Part shown: positions 27,206 to 38,578 of the stretch, one piece after another
How positions within the stretch are numbered: position 1 is the first letter of the stretch
Layout of the letters: every line of letters begins with the position of its first letter
Source of the DNA: Streptomyces toyocaensis
GTDB lineage: Bacteria > Actinomycetota > Actinomycetes > Streptomycetales > Streptomycetaceae
NCBI RefSeq assembly: GCF_000725125.1
Contig: NZ_JFCB01000003.1
Coordinates: 124,001-188,000 of the forward strand
Length of the DNA stretch: 64,000 nucleotides
Direction: 5' to 3'
Notes under the pieces: generated by a model
The model's database searches: none
Told to the model about the DNA's origin: nothing
What the model saw: only the letters and a program-made list of their open reading frames with translations
Program-made: the position numbers and the translations under genes

Positions 27206-29170
27206 GTGGAGAACCTGATTGCGCTGCTGGTGGCGGCGCCCCTGCTCGGAGCGGTGGTCCTGCTGTGCGGCGGTCGCCGGCTGGACGCCGTGGGTCACTG
27301 GATCGGCACGCTGCTCGCGGCCGTCTCCTTCGCGCTCGGCCTGGTGCTCTTCACCGACCTGCTGGGCAAGGGCGCCGGTGAACGCACCGTCACGCAGCAC
27401 CTGTTCAGCTGGATCCCGGTGGAGGGCTTCCAGGCCGACGTCGCCTTCCGGCTCGACCAGCTCTCGATGACGTTCGTGCTGCTGATCACCGGCGTCGGCT
27501 CGCTGATCCACCTGTACTCCATCGGGTACATGGAGCACGACGAGCGGCGCCGCCGCTTCTTCGGCTACCTGAACCTGTTCCTCGCGGCGATGCTGATCCT
27601 CGTCCTCGCCGACAACTACCTGCTGCTGTACGTCGGCTGGGAGGGCGTCGGTCTCGCCTCCTACCTGCTGATCGGCTTCTGGCAGCACAAGCCCAGCGCC
27701 GCCACGGCCGCGAAGAAGGCCTTCCTGGTCAACCGCGTCGGCGACATGGGCCTGTCGATCGCGATCATGCTGATGTTCCTGTGGTTCGGCACCTTCGCCT
27801 TCGGGCCGGTGCTCGGCGGCCACGGCGAGGCCGGTCTCGCGGGCGGGGCGGGCGAGGGCAAGCTCACCGCCATCGCCCTGATGCTGCTGCTCGCCGCCTG
27901 CGGCAAGTCCGCCCAGGTGCCGCTGCAGTCCTGGCTCGGGGACGCGATGGAGGGCCCGACCCCGGTCTCGGCCCTGATCCACGCCGCGACCATGGTGACG
28001 GCGGGCGTGTACCTGATCGTCCGGTCCGCGGCCGTCTTCAACGGCGCCCCGGACGCGCAACTGGTCGTCACCATCGTCGGCGCGGTCACGCTGCTGTTCG
28101 GTGCGATCGTCGGTTGCGCGAAGGACGACATCAAGAAGGCGCTGGCCGGCTCGACCATGTCGCAGATCGGCTACATGGTGCTGGCGGCCGGCCTCGGCCC
28201 CATCGGCTACGTCTTCGCGATCATGCACCTGGTGACGCACGGCTTCTTCAAGGCCGGACTGTTCCTCGGAGCCGGTTCGGTGATGCACGGCATGAACGAC
28301 GAGGTCGACATGCGCCGCTACGGCGGTCTGCGGAAGTACATGCCGGTCACGTTCGTCACCTTCGGCCTCGGCTACCTCGCGATCATCGGCTTCCCGGGCC
28401 TGTCCGGCTTCTTCTCCAAGGACAAGATCATCGAGGCGGCGTTCGCCAAGGGTGGCACCGAGGGCTGGATCCTCGGCGCGTGTGCCCTGCTGGGCGCGGC
28501 CATCACCGCGTACTACATGACGCGCGTGATGCTGATGACGTTCTTCGGCGAGGAGCGCTGGCGCAACGCGCCGACGCCGTCCCCGGCGGCACCGGGCGTG
28601 GAGCCCGCCGCCGAGACGCGCGGCGCCTACGAGCCGCCGCACCCGCACGAGTCCCCGAAGGTCATGACGATCCCGATGATCGTGCTGGCCGTCGGGTCGG
28701 TCGCGGGCGGTGCCTTCTTCAGCATCGGCGACCGGTTCCTGAACTGGCTCGAGCCCGTCACCGGGCACGCGCACGGCCACTCGCCGGTCGGCGCCCTGAC
28801 GGTGACGCTCTCCACGGTCGCCGTGATGGTCATCGGCGTGGCCGTCGCCTGGGCCCAGTACGGGCGCCGTCCGGTGCCGGCCGTCGCCCCGCGGGGGTCG
28901 CTGTTCACCCGGGCCGCCCGGCGGGACCTGCTCCAGGACGACTTCAACCACGTGGTCCTGGTCCGTGGCGGTGAGCACCTCACCCGCTCGCTGGTGTACG
29001 TCGACCACACCCTGGTCGACGGGGTCGTCAACGGCACGGCGGCCTCCATGGGCGGCCTGTCCGGCCGGATGCGCAGGCTGCAGAACGGCTTCGCGCGGTC
29101 CTACGCGGTCTCGATGTTCGGCGGTGCGGCACTCCTCGTCGCCGCGACCCTGCTGATGAGGGCGGTCTGA
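27206..29170 (+). CDS. nuoL: NADH-quinone oxidoreductase subunit L
   Basis: This 654-residue antiporter-like subunit lies at the far end of the membrane arm and has the long lateral helix at its C-terminus. Family markers are [48 protein letters not shown] and [15 protein letters not shown]. It starts at GTG 27206 and ends five bases before nuoM. A hydrophilic loop near residues 450-485 is rich in Pro and Glu. Confidence 0.96.
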   Translation: MENLIALLVAAPLLGAVVLLCGGRRLDAVGHWIGTLLAAVSFALGLVLFTDLLGKGAGERTVTQHLFSWIPVEGFQADVAFRLDQLSMTFVLLITGVGSLIHLYSIGYMEHDERRRRFFGYLNLFLAAMLILVLADNYLLLYVGWEGVGLASYLLIGFWQHKPSAATAAKKAFLVNRVGDMGLSIAIMLMFLWFGTFAFGPVLGGHGEAGLAGGAGEGKLTAIALMLLLAACGKSAQVPLQSWLGDAMEGPTPVSALIHAATMVTAGVYLIVRSAAVFNGAPDAQLVVTIVGAVTLLFGAIVGCAKDDIKKALAGSTMSQIGYMVLAAGLGPIGYVFAIMHLVTHGFFKAGLFLGAGSVMHGMNDEVDMRRYGGLRKYMPVTFVTFGLGYLAIIGFPGLSGFFSKDKIIEAAFAKGGTEGWILGACALLGAAITAYYMTRVMLMTFFGEERWRNAPTPSPAAPGVEPAAETRGAYEPPHPHESPKVMTIPMIVLAVGSVAGGAFFSIGDRFLNWLEPVTGHAHGHSPVGALTVTLSTVAVMVIGVAVAWAQYGRRPVPAVAPRGSLFTRAARRDLLQDDFNHVVLVRGGEHLTRSLVYVDHTLVDGVVNGTAASMGGLSGRMRRLQNGFARSYAVSMFGGAALLVAATLLMRAV

Positions 29171-29175
29171 TACCG

Positions 29176-30807
29176 ATGTCCTTTCCTCTGCTGACAGCGA
29201 CGGCGGCGCTCCCGGCCATCGGGGCGATCGCCACGGCCGCCGTACCGGCCGCGCGGCGCACGGCCGCCAAGTGGCTGGCCCTGCTGTTCTCGCTCGCCAC
29301 GCTCGTGCTGGCGATCGTCGTCCTGGTGCGGTTCGACCCGGACGGCGACCGCTACCAGCTCACCGAGTCCCACGCCTGGATCGCGGACTTCGGCGTCCGG
29401 TACGAGCTGGGTGTCGACGGCATCGCCGTGGCGCTGATCGCGCTGACCGCGCTGCTGATCCCGTTCATCGTCCTCGCGGGCTGGCACGACGCCGACCCTT
29501 CCCCAAGCTCTCAACTTCGTTCGAGCAGGGGAGGCCCCAAGGAGACGGGGAGTGAGCTCAGTAGCATCGCTGAGGGACGGTGGCGGCCGACACAGGGCTT
29601 CTTCGCCCTGATCCTGGCCGTCGAGGCGATGGTGATCCTCTCCTTCGAGGCCACCGACGTCTTCCTCTTCTACATCTTCTTCGAAGCCATGCTGATCCCG
29701 CTGTACTTCCTCATCGGCGGCTTCGGGGACCGTGCCCACGAGCACGGCGAGGAGAAGGCCGCCACCCAACGGTCGTACGCGGCGGTGAAGTTCCTGCTCT
29801 ACAACCTGGCCGGCGGTCTGATCATGCTGGCCGCGGTGATCGGGCTGTACGTGGTCGCCGGGAACTTCTCGCTCACCGAGATCGCCGAGGCACGGGCGAG
29901 CGGCGAGCTGACCATGGCGACCAGCACCGAGCGCTGGCTGTTCCTCGGCTTCTTCTTCGCCTTCGCCGTGAAGGCGCCGCTGTGGCCGCTGCACACCTGG
30001 CTGCCCAACGCCATGCAGGAGTCCACCGCCCCGGTCGCCGTGCTGATCACGGCGGTCGTCGACAAGGTGGGCACCTTCGCGATGCTGCGCTTCTGCCTCC
30101 AGCTGTTCCCGGAGGCCAGCAAGTGGGCGACGCCGGTCGTCCTCGTCCTGGCGGTCGTCAGCATCATCTACGGCGCCCTGCTCGCGGTCGGCCAGCGCGA
30201 CATCAAGCGGCTGATCGCGTACGCGTCGATCTCGCACTTCGGCTTCATCATCATGGGCATCTTCGCGATGACCAGCCAGGGCCAGTCCGGCGCGACGCTG
30301 TACATGGTCAACCACGGCATCTCGACCGCCGTGCTGATGCTGATCGCCGGATTCCTGATCTCGCGGCGGGGCTCGCGGCTCATCGCCGACTACGGGGGAG
30401 TGCAGAAGGTCGCGCCGGTGCTCGCCGGCACCTTCCTGATCGGCGGGCTCGCGACCCTCTCGCTGCCGGGGCTCGCGCCCTTCGTCAGTGAGTTCCTGGT
30501 CCTGGTCGGCACGTTCACGCGCTACCCGGTGATCGGCATCATCGCCACCTTCGGCATCGTGCTCGCCGCGCTGTACACCCTCGTCCTCTACCAGCGGACG
30601 ATGACGGGCCCGGTGAAGCCCGAGGTGGCCGCGATGCCCGACCTGAAGGTGCGCGAGATCGCGGTGGTGGCACCGCTCGTCGTGCTGCTGGTCTTCCTGG
30701 GCGTCTACCCGAAGCCCGTCACGGACGTCGTGAACCCGGCGGTGAAGCAGACCATGTCCGACGTGGAGAAGAAGGATCCCCGGCCCGAGGTGGAGGCGGC
30801 CAAGTGA
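29176..30807 (+). CDS. nuoM: NADH-quinone oxidoreductase subunit M
   Basis: This 543-residue antiporter-like subunit has the family segments FEATDVFLFYIFFEAMLIPLYFLIGG, KAPLWPLHTWLPNAMQEST and RDIKRLIAYASISHFGF. Residues about 107-135 (DPSPSSQLRSSRGGPKETG and following) form an unusual hydrophilic insert in the loop between LAGWHDAD and RWRPTQGFFAL, where I expect a loop of only a few residues. The DNA of this insert matches a palindromic Streptomyces repeat (see the repeat entry). The frame is kept, so the protein is probably functional. It ends by overlapping nuoN. Confidence 0.95.
   Translation: MSFPLLTATAALPAIGAIATAAVPAARRTAAKWLALLFSLATLVLAIVVLVRFDPDGDRYQLTESHAWIADFGVRYELGVDGIAVALIALTALLIPFIVLAGWHDADPSPSSQLRSSRGGPKETGSELSSIAEGRWRPTQGFFALILAVEAMVILSFEATDVFLFYIFFEAMLIPLYFLIGGFGDRAHEHGEEKAATQRSYAAVKFLLYNLAGGLIMLAAVIGLYVVAGNFSLTEIAEARASGELTMATSTERWLFLGFFFAFAVKAPLWPLHTWLPNAMQESTAPVAVLITAVVDKVGTFAMLRFCLQLFPEASKWATPVVLVLAVVSIIYGALLAVGQRDIKRLIAYASISHFGFIIMGIFAMTSQGQSGATLYMVNHGISTAVLMLIAGFLISRRGSRLIADYGGVQKVAPVLAGTFLIGGLATLSLPGLAPFVSEFLVLVGTFTRYPVIGIIATFGIVLAALYTLVLYQRTMTGPVKPEVAAMPDLKVREIAVVAPLVVLLVFLGVYPKPVTDVVNPAVKQTMSDVEKKDPRPEVEAAK
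29497..29537 (+). repeat. Palindromic repeat element inside nuoM
   Basis: The DNA runs CCCTTCCCCAAGCTCTC, AACTTCGTTCGAGCAGGGG, AGGCCCC. CCCC..GCTC pairs with GAGC..GGGG around a CTTCG-containing loop. I know this core as a short palindromic repeat frequent in Streptomyces genomes (CCCCAAGCTCTCGGCTTCGCTCGAGCAGGGG-like, given here only in part), normally found between genes. Here it lies within a coding region and reads through in frame. A second small hairpin, CTCAG TAGCATCG CTGAG, follows within the same insert. Confidence 0.65.
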
Positions 30808-32459
30808 GCGCAACAGCAGCCGTCCACAGCCTGTGGACAACGGCGGCGGCCGACCCGATCTCGAAGATCGACGCGCCGAAGATCGAGTACGGACAGCTCG
30901 CCCCCATCCTGATCGTCGTCGGTGCGGCCGTCGTCGGGATCCTGGTCGAGGCGTTCGTACCGCGTAGGACCCGTTACTACGCCCAGCTGTTCGTGGCCGT
31001 GGTCGCGCTCGCGGCGGCCTTCGCCTCGGTCGTGGCGCTCGCCGCGGACGGCTACGCCACGACCAAGGCGGGCATCGCGGCCATGGGGGCCGTCGCGGTC
31101 GACGGACCGGCCCTGTTCCTGCAGGGCACGATCCTGCTGACGGCCCTGGTGGGCCTGTTCACCTTCGCCGAGCGCCGGCTCGACCCGGAGGCGCACGGCA
31201 ACCGGGTGGACTCCTTCGCCGCGCAGGCCGCGTCCGTACCGGGCAGCGACAGCGAGAAGAAGGCGGTCAAGGCCGGCTTCACCACCACCGAGGTGTTCCC
31301 GCTGCTGCTCTTCGCGGTCGCCGGCATGCTGGTCTTCCCGGCGGCCAACGACCTGCTGACGCTGTTCGTGGCGCTGGAAGTCCTCTCCCTCCCGCTGTAC
31401 CTGCTGTGCGCGCTGGCCCGCCGCAAGCGGCTGATGTCGCAGGAGGCCGCGGTCAAGTACTTCCTGCTCGGCGCGTTCGCCTCCGCGTTCACGCTGTTCG
31501 GCATCGCCCTGCTGTACGGCTACTCCGGCTCGATGTCGTACGCGACGATCGCGCAGGTCGTGGACGGCACCGTCCCCGAGGTCACCCCGGCGCTCGCCGA
31601 CACCATGGGCAACGACGTGCTGCTGCTCGTCGGTGCGGCGCTGCTGGTCATGGGCCTGCTGTTCAAGGTCGGCGCCGTGCCCTTCCACATGTGGACGCCC
31701 GACGTGTACCAGGGCGCCCCGACGCCGGTGACGGGCTTCATGGCCGCAGCGACCAAGGTGGCCGCGTTCGGAGCGCTGCTGCGGATCCTGTACGTGGTGC
31801 TGCCGGGCCTGCGCTGGGACTGGCGGCCGGTCATGTGGGGCGTCGCCATCGTCACCATGGTGGTCGGGGCGGTCGTCGCGATCACGCAGACCGACATCAA
31901 GCGGCTGCTGGCGTACTCGGCGATCTCGCACGCGGGCTTCATCCTCGCGGGTGTCATCGCGGCCACGCCGTCGGGTGTGTCGTCCGTGCTGTTCTACCTG
32001 GCGGCGTACTCGTTCGTGACGATCGGCGCGTTCGCGGTGGTCACGCTCGTCCGGGACGCCGGAGGCGAGGCGACACACCTGTCCAAGTGGGCGGGGCTCG
32101 GCCGTCGCTCCCCGCTGGTCGCCGCCGTGTTCGCGGTGTTCCTGCTGGCCTTCGCGGGTATCCCGCTGACCTCAGGCTTCGCCGGGAAGTTCGCCGTGTT
32201 CAAGGCGGCGGCGGAGGGCGGGGCGGCCCCGCTGGTCGTGGTCGGTGTGATCGCCTCGGCCATCGCCGCGTTCTTCTACATCCGCGTCATCGTCCTGATG
32301 TTCTTCAGCGAGCCGCGCCCCGAGGGCCCGACCGTCGCGGTGCCGTCACCGCTGACGATGACGGCGATCGGGGTCGGCGTGGCGGTCACGGTGGTGCTCG
32401 GTGTGGCACCGCAGTACTTCCTCGAGCTGGCGGGCGACGCGGGAGTGTTCGTGCGCTGA
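30804..32459 (+). CDS. nuoN: NADH-quinone oxidoreductase subunit N
   Basis: This 551-residue antiporter-like subunit has the family features [48 protein letters not shown] and [23 protein letters not shown] 30804 overlaps the nuoM stop. The N-terminal 30 residues before the first helix are hydrophilic and somewhat longer than usual. It closes the operon; a 16-base-pair hairpin follows within 22 bases. Confidence 0.96.
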   Translation: MSATAAVHSLWTTAAADPISKIDAPKIEYGQLAPILIVVGAAVVGILVEAFVPRRTRYYAQLFVAVVALAAAFASVVALAADGYATTKAGIAAMGAVAVDGPALFLQGTILLTALVGLFTFAERRLDPEAHGNRVDSFAAQAASVPGSDSEKKAVKAGFTTTEVFPLLLFAVAGMLVFPAANDLLTLFVALEVLSLPLYLLCALARRKRLMSQEAAVKYFLLGAFASAFTLFGIALLYGYSGSMSYATIAQVVDGTVPEVTPALADTMGNDVLLLVGAALLVMGLLFKVGAVPFHMWTPDVYQGAPTPVTGFMAAATKVAAFGALLRILYVVLPGLRWDWRPVMWGVAIVTMVVGAVVAITQTDIKRLLAYSAISHAGFILAGVIAATPSGVSSVLFYLAAYSFVTIGAFAVVTLVRDAGGEATHLSKWAGLGRRSPLVAAVFAVFLLAFAGIPLTSGFAGKFAVFKAAAEGGAAPLVVVGVIASAIAAFFYIRVIVLMFFSEPRPEGPTVAVPSPLTMTAIGVGVAVTVVLGVAPQYFLELAGDAGVFVR

Positions 32460-32480
32460 CGCGACACGCACCGGCAGGGC

Positions 32481-32516
32481 GGCGGCCCGGCACCCCCCGA
32501 GGGGTGCCGGGCCGCC
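32481..32516 (+). terminator. Strong terminator after the nuo operon
   Basis: GGCGGCCCGGCACCCC and GGGGTGCCGGGCCGCC form a perfect 16-base-pair stem closed by the tetraloop CCGA, 21 bases after the nuoN stop. It lacks a U-run. This is the longest perfect stem seen in the window. Confidence 0.85.
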
Positions 32517-32628
32517 GGTTCCGGGTGGCCCTGTGGACAACTCCGGGGCTGTCGGTGCGGGCCCCTATCGTGGAGGCAGTGGTCGAGGGACGGCTCACGG
32601 GGGCACGGTGACGGGCGGTAGTGGCGGG

Positions 32629-34566
<1,938 letters not shown>

Positions 34567-34620
34567 GTGGCCGCGTGGTGGGGCTGGGCAGGAGGTTTGC
34601 GCAGCCCGGCGTTCACGGGG

Positions 34621-34662
34621 TGCCGCTGCGTTCGAGCGGGGGGACCCCCATCGCCCCAGCGG
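34621..34662. repeat. Degenerate copy of the palindromic repeat
   Basis: Downstream of recQ, CTGCGTTCGAGCGGGGGGACCCCCAT shares the TTCGAGC-GGGG-GACCCC core with the nuoM insert (quoted in parts: CTGCGTTCGAGC and GGGGGGACCCCCAT). It is flanked by GTGCCGCTG and CAGCGGCAC, which form an outer stem. It lies in the convergent gap between recQ and the M56 peptidase gene, the usual kind of place for this repeat, and may act as a terminator. Confidence 0.5.
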
Positions 34663-34678
34663 CACGACTGCCCGCAGC

Positions 34679-34698
34679 CATGCCGGTTCATCGGCATG
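34679..34698. terminator. Hairpin between recQ and the M56 peptidase gene
   Basis: CATGCCG and CGGCATG flank a six-base loop 11 bases beyond the minus-strand stop of the peptidase gene. It may serve that gene. Confidence 0.45.
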
Positions 34699-34709
34699 AC
34701 TGCCCGCCT

Positions 34710-35651
34710 CTACGTCAGGGCGGCGGTCAGGCCCGGGGCGAAGGTGATCAACAGGGGGACGAGGGGCACCAGGGCCGCCGCGGCCGTCGTCAGGGCGCGG
34801 TGGCGGCGGTCGAGGCGGGGCGGGGGCTCCAGGAGGCGGTCGACGCGTTCGCCGAGCAGGCGGTGGCTGGACGCGCAGGACAGCACGCCGCGGTGCTGGT
34901 TGAGCTCGATCAGCGCGAGCGCCGTGGTCAGGTGGCCGCAGCGGCGGGAGGCCGTGTCGTCGGCGGACAGCTCGACCAGCCGATGGGTCTGGTCGCAGAA
35001 GTGGGCGAACAGCGGGATCCGCGGGAAGCCGGTGGCCAGGGCCGTCGACAGATGCAGCAGCCAGTCGTGGCGGGCGCGGGCGTGGCCGCGCTCGTGGGTC
35101 AGGACGGCGTCGAGCTGGTGGTCGGTGAGGCGCCGCAGGGCCCCGGTCGTGACGATCAGCTGAGGCGGGCTGCCCGGCATCCACCAGGCGTCGGGGTACT
35201 CGTCCTCCAGGACCAGCAGGGGACCGCGCGCCGCGGGGAGCCCCGCGGGCAGGTCCGGGGCGCGTTCCCGCAGGTGTGCCCGGGCCCGGGTGCGCCGGCG
35301 GCGGGCCTCGACCAGCTCCCGCCCCAGCATGGCCGTCGTCCAGGCCGCCCCGCAGGCCAGCAGCACGGTGAGGACGGTCGTCCAGGGGGAGGCGGCGGAC
35401 AGGTCGTACGCGGCGGTCACCGCGGGCGGGGCCGGGGCGAAGAGCTGGGCGCGCACGGTGCCGAAGACGGCCGCGGTGCTCAGCGCGAGAGCCGTCAGAC
35501 AGCACAGCAGGACGGTGGCGACCAGGCACTGCCAGACCCACAGGGCGACGACCGGTTCCCGTTCCGGCCACTTCGCCCGGGTCAGGGCCCGGGGGACGGG
35601 CACGGCGGCCGTCACGGCGACAACGCTCAGCAGGAGCAGGCAGACGGTCAT
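34710..35651 (-). CDS. M56-family membrane metallopeptidase (BlaR1/MecR1-like)
   Basis: This 313-residue membrane protein has helices at about 2-18, 38-62 and 90-110. A zinc-protease domain follows with HERGH (186-190) and ELSAD (227-231), giving the HExxH and ExxxD pattern of M48/M56 peptidases, then a last helix near the C-terminus. BlaR1/MecR1 relatives sense signals and cleave a BlaI-type repressor. Here there is no sensor domain outside the membrane and no BlaI gene in the window, so the substrate is unknown. It faces recQ convergently. Confidence 0.85.
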   Translation of the reverse strand: MTVCLLLLSVVAVTAAVPVPRALTRAKWPEREPVVALWVWQCLVATVLLCCLTALALSTAAVFGTVRAQLFAPAPPAVTAAYDLSAASPWTTVLTVLLACGAAWTTAMLGRELVEARRRRTRARAHLRERAPDLPAGLPAARGPLLVLEDEYPDAWWMPGSPPQLIVTTGALRRLTDHQLDAVLTHERGHARARHDWLLHLSTALATGFPRIPLFAHFCDQTHRLVELSADDTASRRCGHLTTALALIELNQHRGVLSCASSHRLLGERVDRLLEPPPRLDRRHRALTTAAAALVPLVPLLITFAPGLTAALT

Positions 35652-35807
35652 GCCACGGGCTCCGGATCCTGTCGGAAGGGGCGGCTCGGGGGCGTGCGGG
35701 TCGTACGGGGGCGCGGCACGGAAACGCGCACACCGCCCGACACCGATTATGACGGCGAAGGGCGGTGTGGGTCAGGGGTCGGAGAGGATCGGGAAGGGTC
35801 ACATGGG

Positions 35808-37022
35808 TCAGGGCGCGGGGACCACCCGTCCCGACACCTCGCCGAGGCCCACGCGCACGCCGTCCGGGCCCGGCGCCCAGGCCGACAGCGTCACCACGTC
35901 GCCGTCCTCGAGGAACGTCCGCTTCCCGTCGGGCAGTTCGAGGGGGTCGCGGCCGTTCCAGGTCAGTTCGAGCAGCGAGCCGCGCTCCCTTTCCGTCGGG
36001 CCGCTCACCGTGCCGGAACCGTACAGGTCACCGGTGCGCAGGGAGGCGCCGTTGACGGTCATGTGGGCGAGCTGCTGGGCGGCCGTCCAGTACATGGTGG
36101 AGAAGGGCGGTTCGGAGACGACGTGGCCGTTGATCGCGACGGTGATCCGCAGGTCGTAGCCGCCGGGTTCCTCGTCGGCGTCGTCCAGGTAGGGCAGCAG
36201 TTCGTGGGTGCGTTCCGGCGGCGCGACGCGCGCCGCGTCCAGGGCGTCCAGCGGGGTGATCCAGGCCGACACCGAGGTGGTGAAGGACTTGCCGAGGAAC
36301 GGGCCGAGGGGGACGTACTCCCAGGCCTGGACGTCGCGGGCGGACCAGTCGTTGAGGAGGCAGAGGCCGAAGACGTGGTCGCGGTAGTCGCCGAGCGGTA
36401 CCGGCCGGCCCAGTTCGGACGGCGCACCGACCACGAAACCGACCTCGGCCTCGATGTCGAGCCGGACGGACGGCCCGAAGACGGGAGCGGCGTCGGTGGG
36501 TGCCTTGCGCTGGCCGGAGGGGCGCACGACGTCGGTGCCGGACACCACGACCGTGCCGGAGCGGCCGTGGTAGCCGATCGGCAGGTGCTTCCAGTTGGGG
36601 GTCAGGGAGTCGGCGGCGTCGGGCCGGAAGATCCGGCCGACGTTCCGGGCGTGGTTCTCGGAGGCGTAGAAGTCGACGTAGTCCGCCACCTCGAAGGGGA
36701 GGTGCAGGGTCACCTCGGACAGCGGGTGGAACAGCGGCTCGACGGTCTCCCGGTGGGCGGGGACGGTCACCCAGGCCGTGAGCGCCCGCCGCACGTCCGA
36801 CCAGGCCGTGCGGCCCGCGGCCAGCAGCGGGTTCAGCGTCGGCCGGGCGAGCAGGGAGGCGTACGGGGAGCCCAGGGCGTGTGCCGCGGCGCCGGCGTCG
36901 AGGACGTGGTCGCCGAGCCGGACGCCGACGGTCCGCTCCGACGAGCCGGGGGGCGAGAACACGCCGTACGGCAGGTTGTGCGGGCCGAAGGGATCGCCCT
37001 CGGGGACGTCGAAGGGGGGCAT
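35808..37022 (-). CDS. fahA: Fumarylacetoacetase
   Basis: This 404-residue hydrolase starts at ATG 37022 (MPPFDVPEGDPFG). It has the family pieces FYASENHARNVGRIFRP, GYHGRSGTVVVSGT, the metal-binding DIEAEVGFVVG and LLNDWSARDVQAWEYVPLGPF. TMYWTAAQQLAHMTVNGASL lies near the C-terminus. It catalyses the last step of tyrosine breakdown, splitting fumarylacetoacetate. No other gene of the pathway is adjacent. An earlier ATG 57 bases upstream is in frame but would add an unusual N-terminus. Confidence 0.93.
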   Translation of the reverse strand: MPPFDVPEGDPFGPHNLPYGVFSPPGSSERTVGVRLGDHVLDAGAAAHALGSPYASLLARPTLNPLLAAGRTAWSDVRRALTAWVTVPAHRETVEPLFHPLSEVTLHLPFEVADYVDFYASENHARNVGRIFRPDAADSLTPNWKHLPIGYHGRSGTVVVSGTDVVRPSGQRKAPTDAAPVFGPSVRLDIEAEVGFVVGAPSELGRPVPLGDYRDHVFGLCLLNDWSARDVQAWEYVPLGPFLGKSFTTSVSAWITPLDALDAARVAPPERTHELLPYLDDADEEPGGYDLRITVAINGHVVSEPPFSTMYWTAAQQLAHMTVNGASLRTGDLYGSGTVSGPTERERGSLLELTWNGRDPLELPDGKRTFLEDGDVVTLSAWAPGPDGVRVGLGEVSGRVVPAP

Positions 37023-37228
37023 CGGGTGCTGCCTCGCTTTCGTGTGCGCAGGTGCGCCACGTGTCCGTGGCCGTGCCACACGTTACGGGTGACACGGCGG
37101 TCTTGTGCAGAGCGGCCGTGGTGGTGTGGCGGCGGAAGGGCCCGTGGGTGGGGAGCATGCGGGCACAAGGGCGCCATCCACCGCTTCCCCCCGCGTACCG
37201 GAAGTTATCCACAGGACGGATCGCAATC

Positions 37229-37258
37229 TTGACGGAGCGGTGCGAACGGGGCGACTCT
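37229..37258 (+). promoter_or_regulatory. Possible promoter for the DegT-like gene
   Basis: TTGACG (37229-37234), an 18-base spacer and GACTCT (37253-37258) resemble a primary-sigma promoter, though the -10 is poor. It lies 57 bases before ATG 37316 in the divergent gap with fahA. Confidence 0.3.
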
Positions 37259-37315
37259 GGGCGGGTGCCGGGAGGCCTCGGGGAGGGGGCGTTCCGATGG
37301 CACACAGGGGGGCGG

Positions 37316-38578
37316 ATGGCCATTGGGGAGGCCGGCCCGCGCTCGGCGCGCTCGGGGTCGCGGCCGGAACGGCTGGAAGAGACCATGCGTGCCCGGCTCG
37401 GCCGGGAATGTGTGTACGTGCCGTCATGCAGGCTGGGGCTGTACGTGGCACTGCGCCACTGGTGCCCGCCGGGCGGCCGGGTGCTGATGTCGCCGGTCAC
37501 CGACGACGTCATCTTCTTCGTGGTGCTGGCGGCGGGACTGCGGCCGGTGCAGGCACCGCTGAACGCGTTCGACGCGTCGATCGACGTCGACGCCGTGCCC
37601 GAGGAGACCTGGGGCTCGCTTGCCGCCGTACTGACCTCGAACCTGTACGGCAATCCGGACCCGGCGCCGCGACTGCGGGACCGCTGCGACGCGTTGGGCA
37701 TCCCGCTGTTCGAGGACGCGGCGCACGCGATCGGCAGCGAGGTCGGCGGGCGGCCGGTCGGGGCGTGGGGCGAGGCCTCCGTCTTCAGCCTGTCCAAGCA
37801 CGTCGGCGCCCAGGCCGGCGGGTTCCTGTCGGTCGCCGACCCGGAAGAGGGCGACGCGCTGCGGCGGGCCTGTGACGCACTGCTCGACCCGTGCCGGACG
37901 GCGTCCGAACTCGCCTACGCCGTACGGCCGTACGCGGAGGCCGCGGTGAGGGGGCTGGGGCTGCGGCGGGCCGCCTGGGCGGCCCTGGGGCTGCTGGGCC
38001 TGGCGGAGCGCGACGGGATCAGGATGCCGTTGCGACCGGAGGAGCTGGCCCGTGCCGCGGGCGCGGCCCCGGACCTGGCCGCGCACGACCCCTGGGTCCG
38101 CGTCGACATGCACACCTACTGTCTGCGGTCCGGCCCGGTGCGGCTGCGGCGGATCCGGCACCGGCTCGGACGGCTGAACGACGTGCTGGAGGCGTCCCGG
38201 GAGGGCACCGGGCTGCTGCTGTCGACGCGCTGGGCCCGGCCGCGCGCGGGGGACGGCGGGACGCAACCGCTGTTCCGGGTCCCGCTGTTCGTGGCGGACC
38301 GGGACGCGGCGATCGCGGCACTCGCGCGGCGCGGGATCGTCGTGGGCTACCTCTACGACCCGCCCCTCGACGACTACGCGGGACAGGACTTCACGGACCT
38401 CTCGCCCGCACCCGGGGCGGCCCGCTGGTTCGCGCGGCACGCGCTGCCGGTGGACCCGCTGCGGGCCCGGGAGGCCGTCGAAGCGCTGGAGCGGTCCGGT
38501 GCGCGGCCGGCCGGACCGCCGGCGGACCCGGCCCGGCCGGGGACGGCGGCCGACGGGCTGGAGCCGTCCCGTGACTGA
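37316..38578 (+). CDS. DegT/DnrJ/EryC1/StrS-family PLP-dependent protein
   Basis: This 420-residue protein resembles sugar aminotransferases of the DegT family. D134 in PLFEDAAHAIGSEVGG and K161 in ASVFSLSKHVGAQAGG fit the PLP-binding aspartate and lysine. These enzymes transaminate nucleotide-activated keto-sugars for surface polysaccharides or secondary metabolites. The lysine is kept, but the central part diverges (a long Arg/Ala-rich section), so the substrate is uncertain. ATG 37316 follows AGGGGGG; GTG 37265 is an alternative. Its stop lies inside the next gene, suggesting coupling to the flippase gene. Confidence 0.75.
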   Translation: MAIGEAGPRSARSGSRPERLEETMRARLGRECVYVPSCRLGLYVALRHWCPPGGRVLMSPVTDDVIFFVVLAAGLRPVQAPLNAFDASIDVDAVPEETWGSLAAVLTSNLYGNPDPAPRLRDRCDALGIPLFEDAAHAIGSEVGGRPVGAWGEASVFSLSKHVGAQAGGFLSVADPEEGDALRRACDALLDPCRTASELAYAVRPYAEAAVRGLGLRRAAWAALGLLGLAERDGIRMPLRPEELARAAGAAPDLAAHDPWVRVDMHTYCLRSGPVRLRRIRHRLGRLNDVLEASREGTGLLLSTRWARPRAGDGGTQPLFRVPLFVADRDAAIAALARRGIVVGYLYDPPLDDYAGQDFTDLSPAPGAARWFARHALPVDPLRAREAVEALERSGARPAGPPADPARPGTAADGLEPSRD

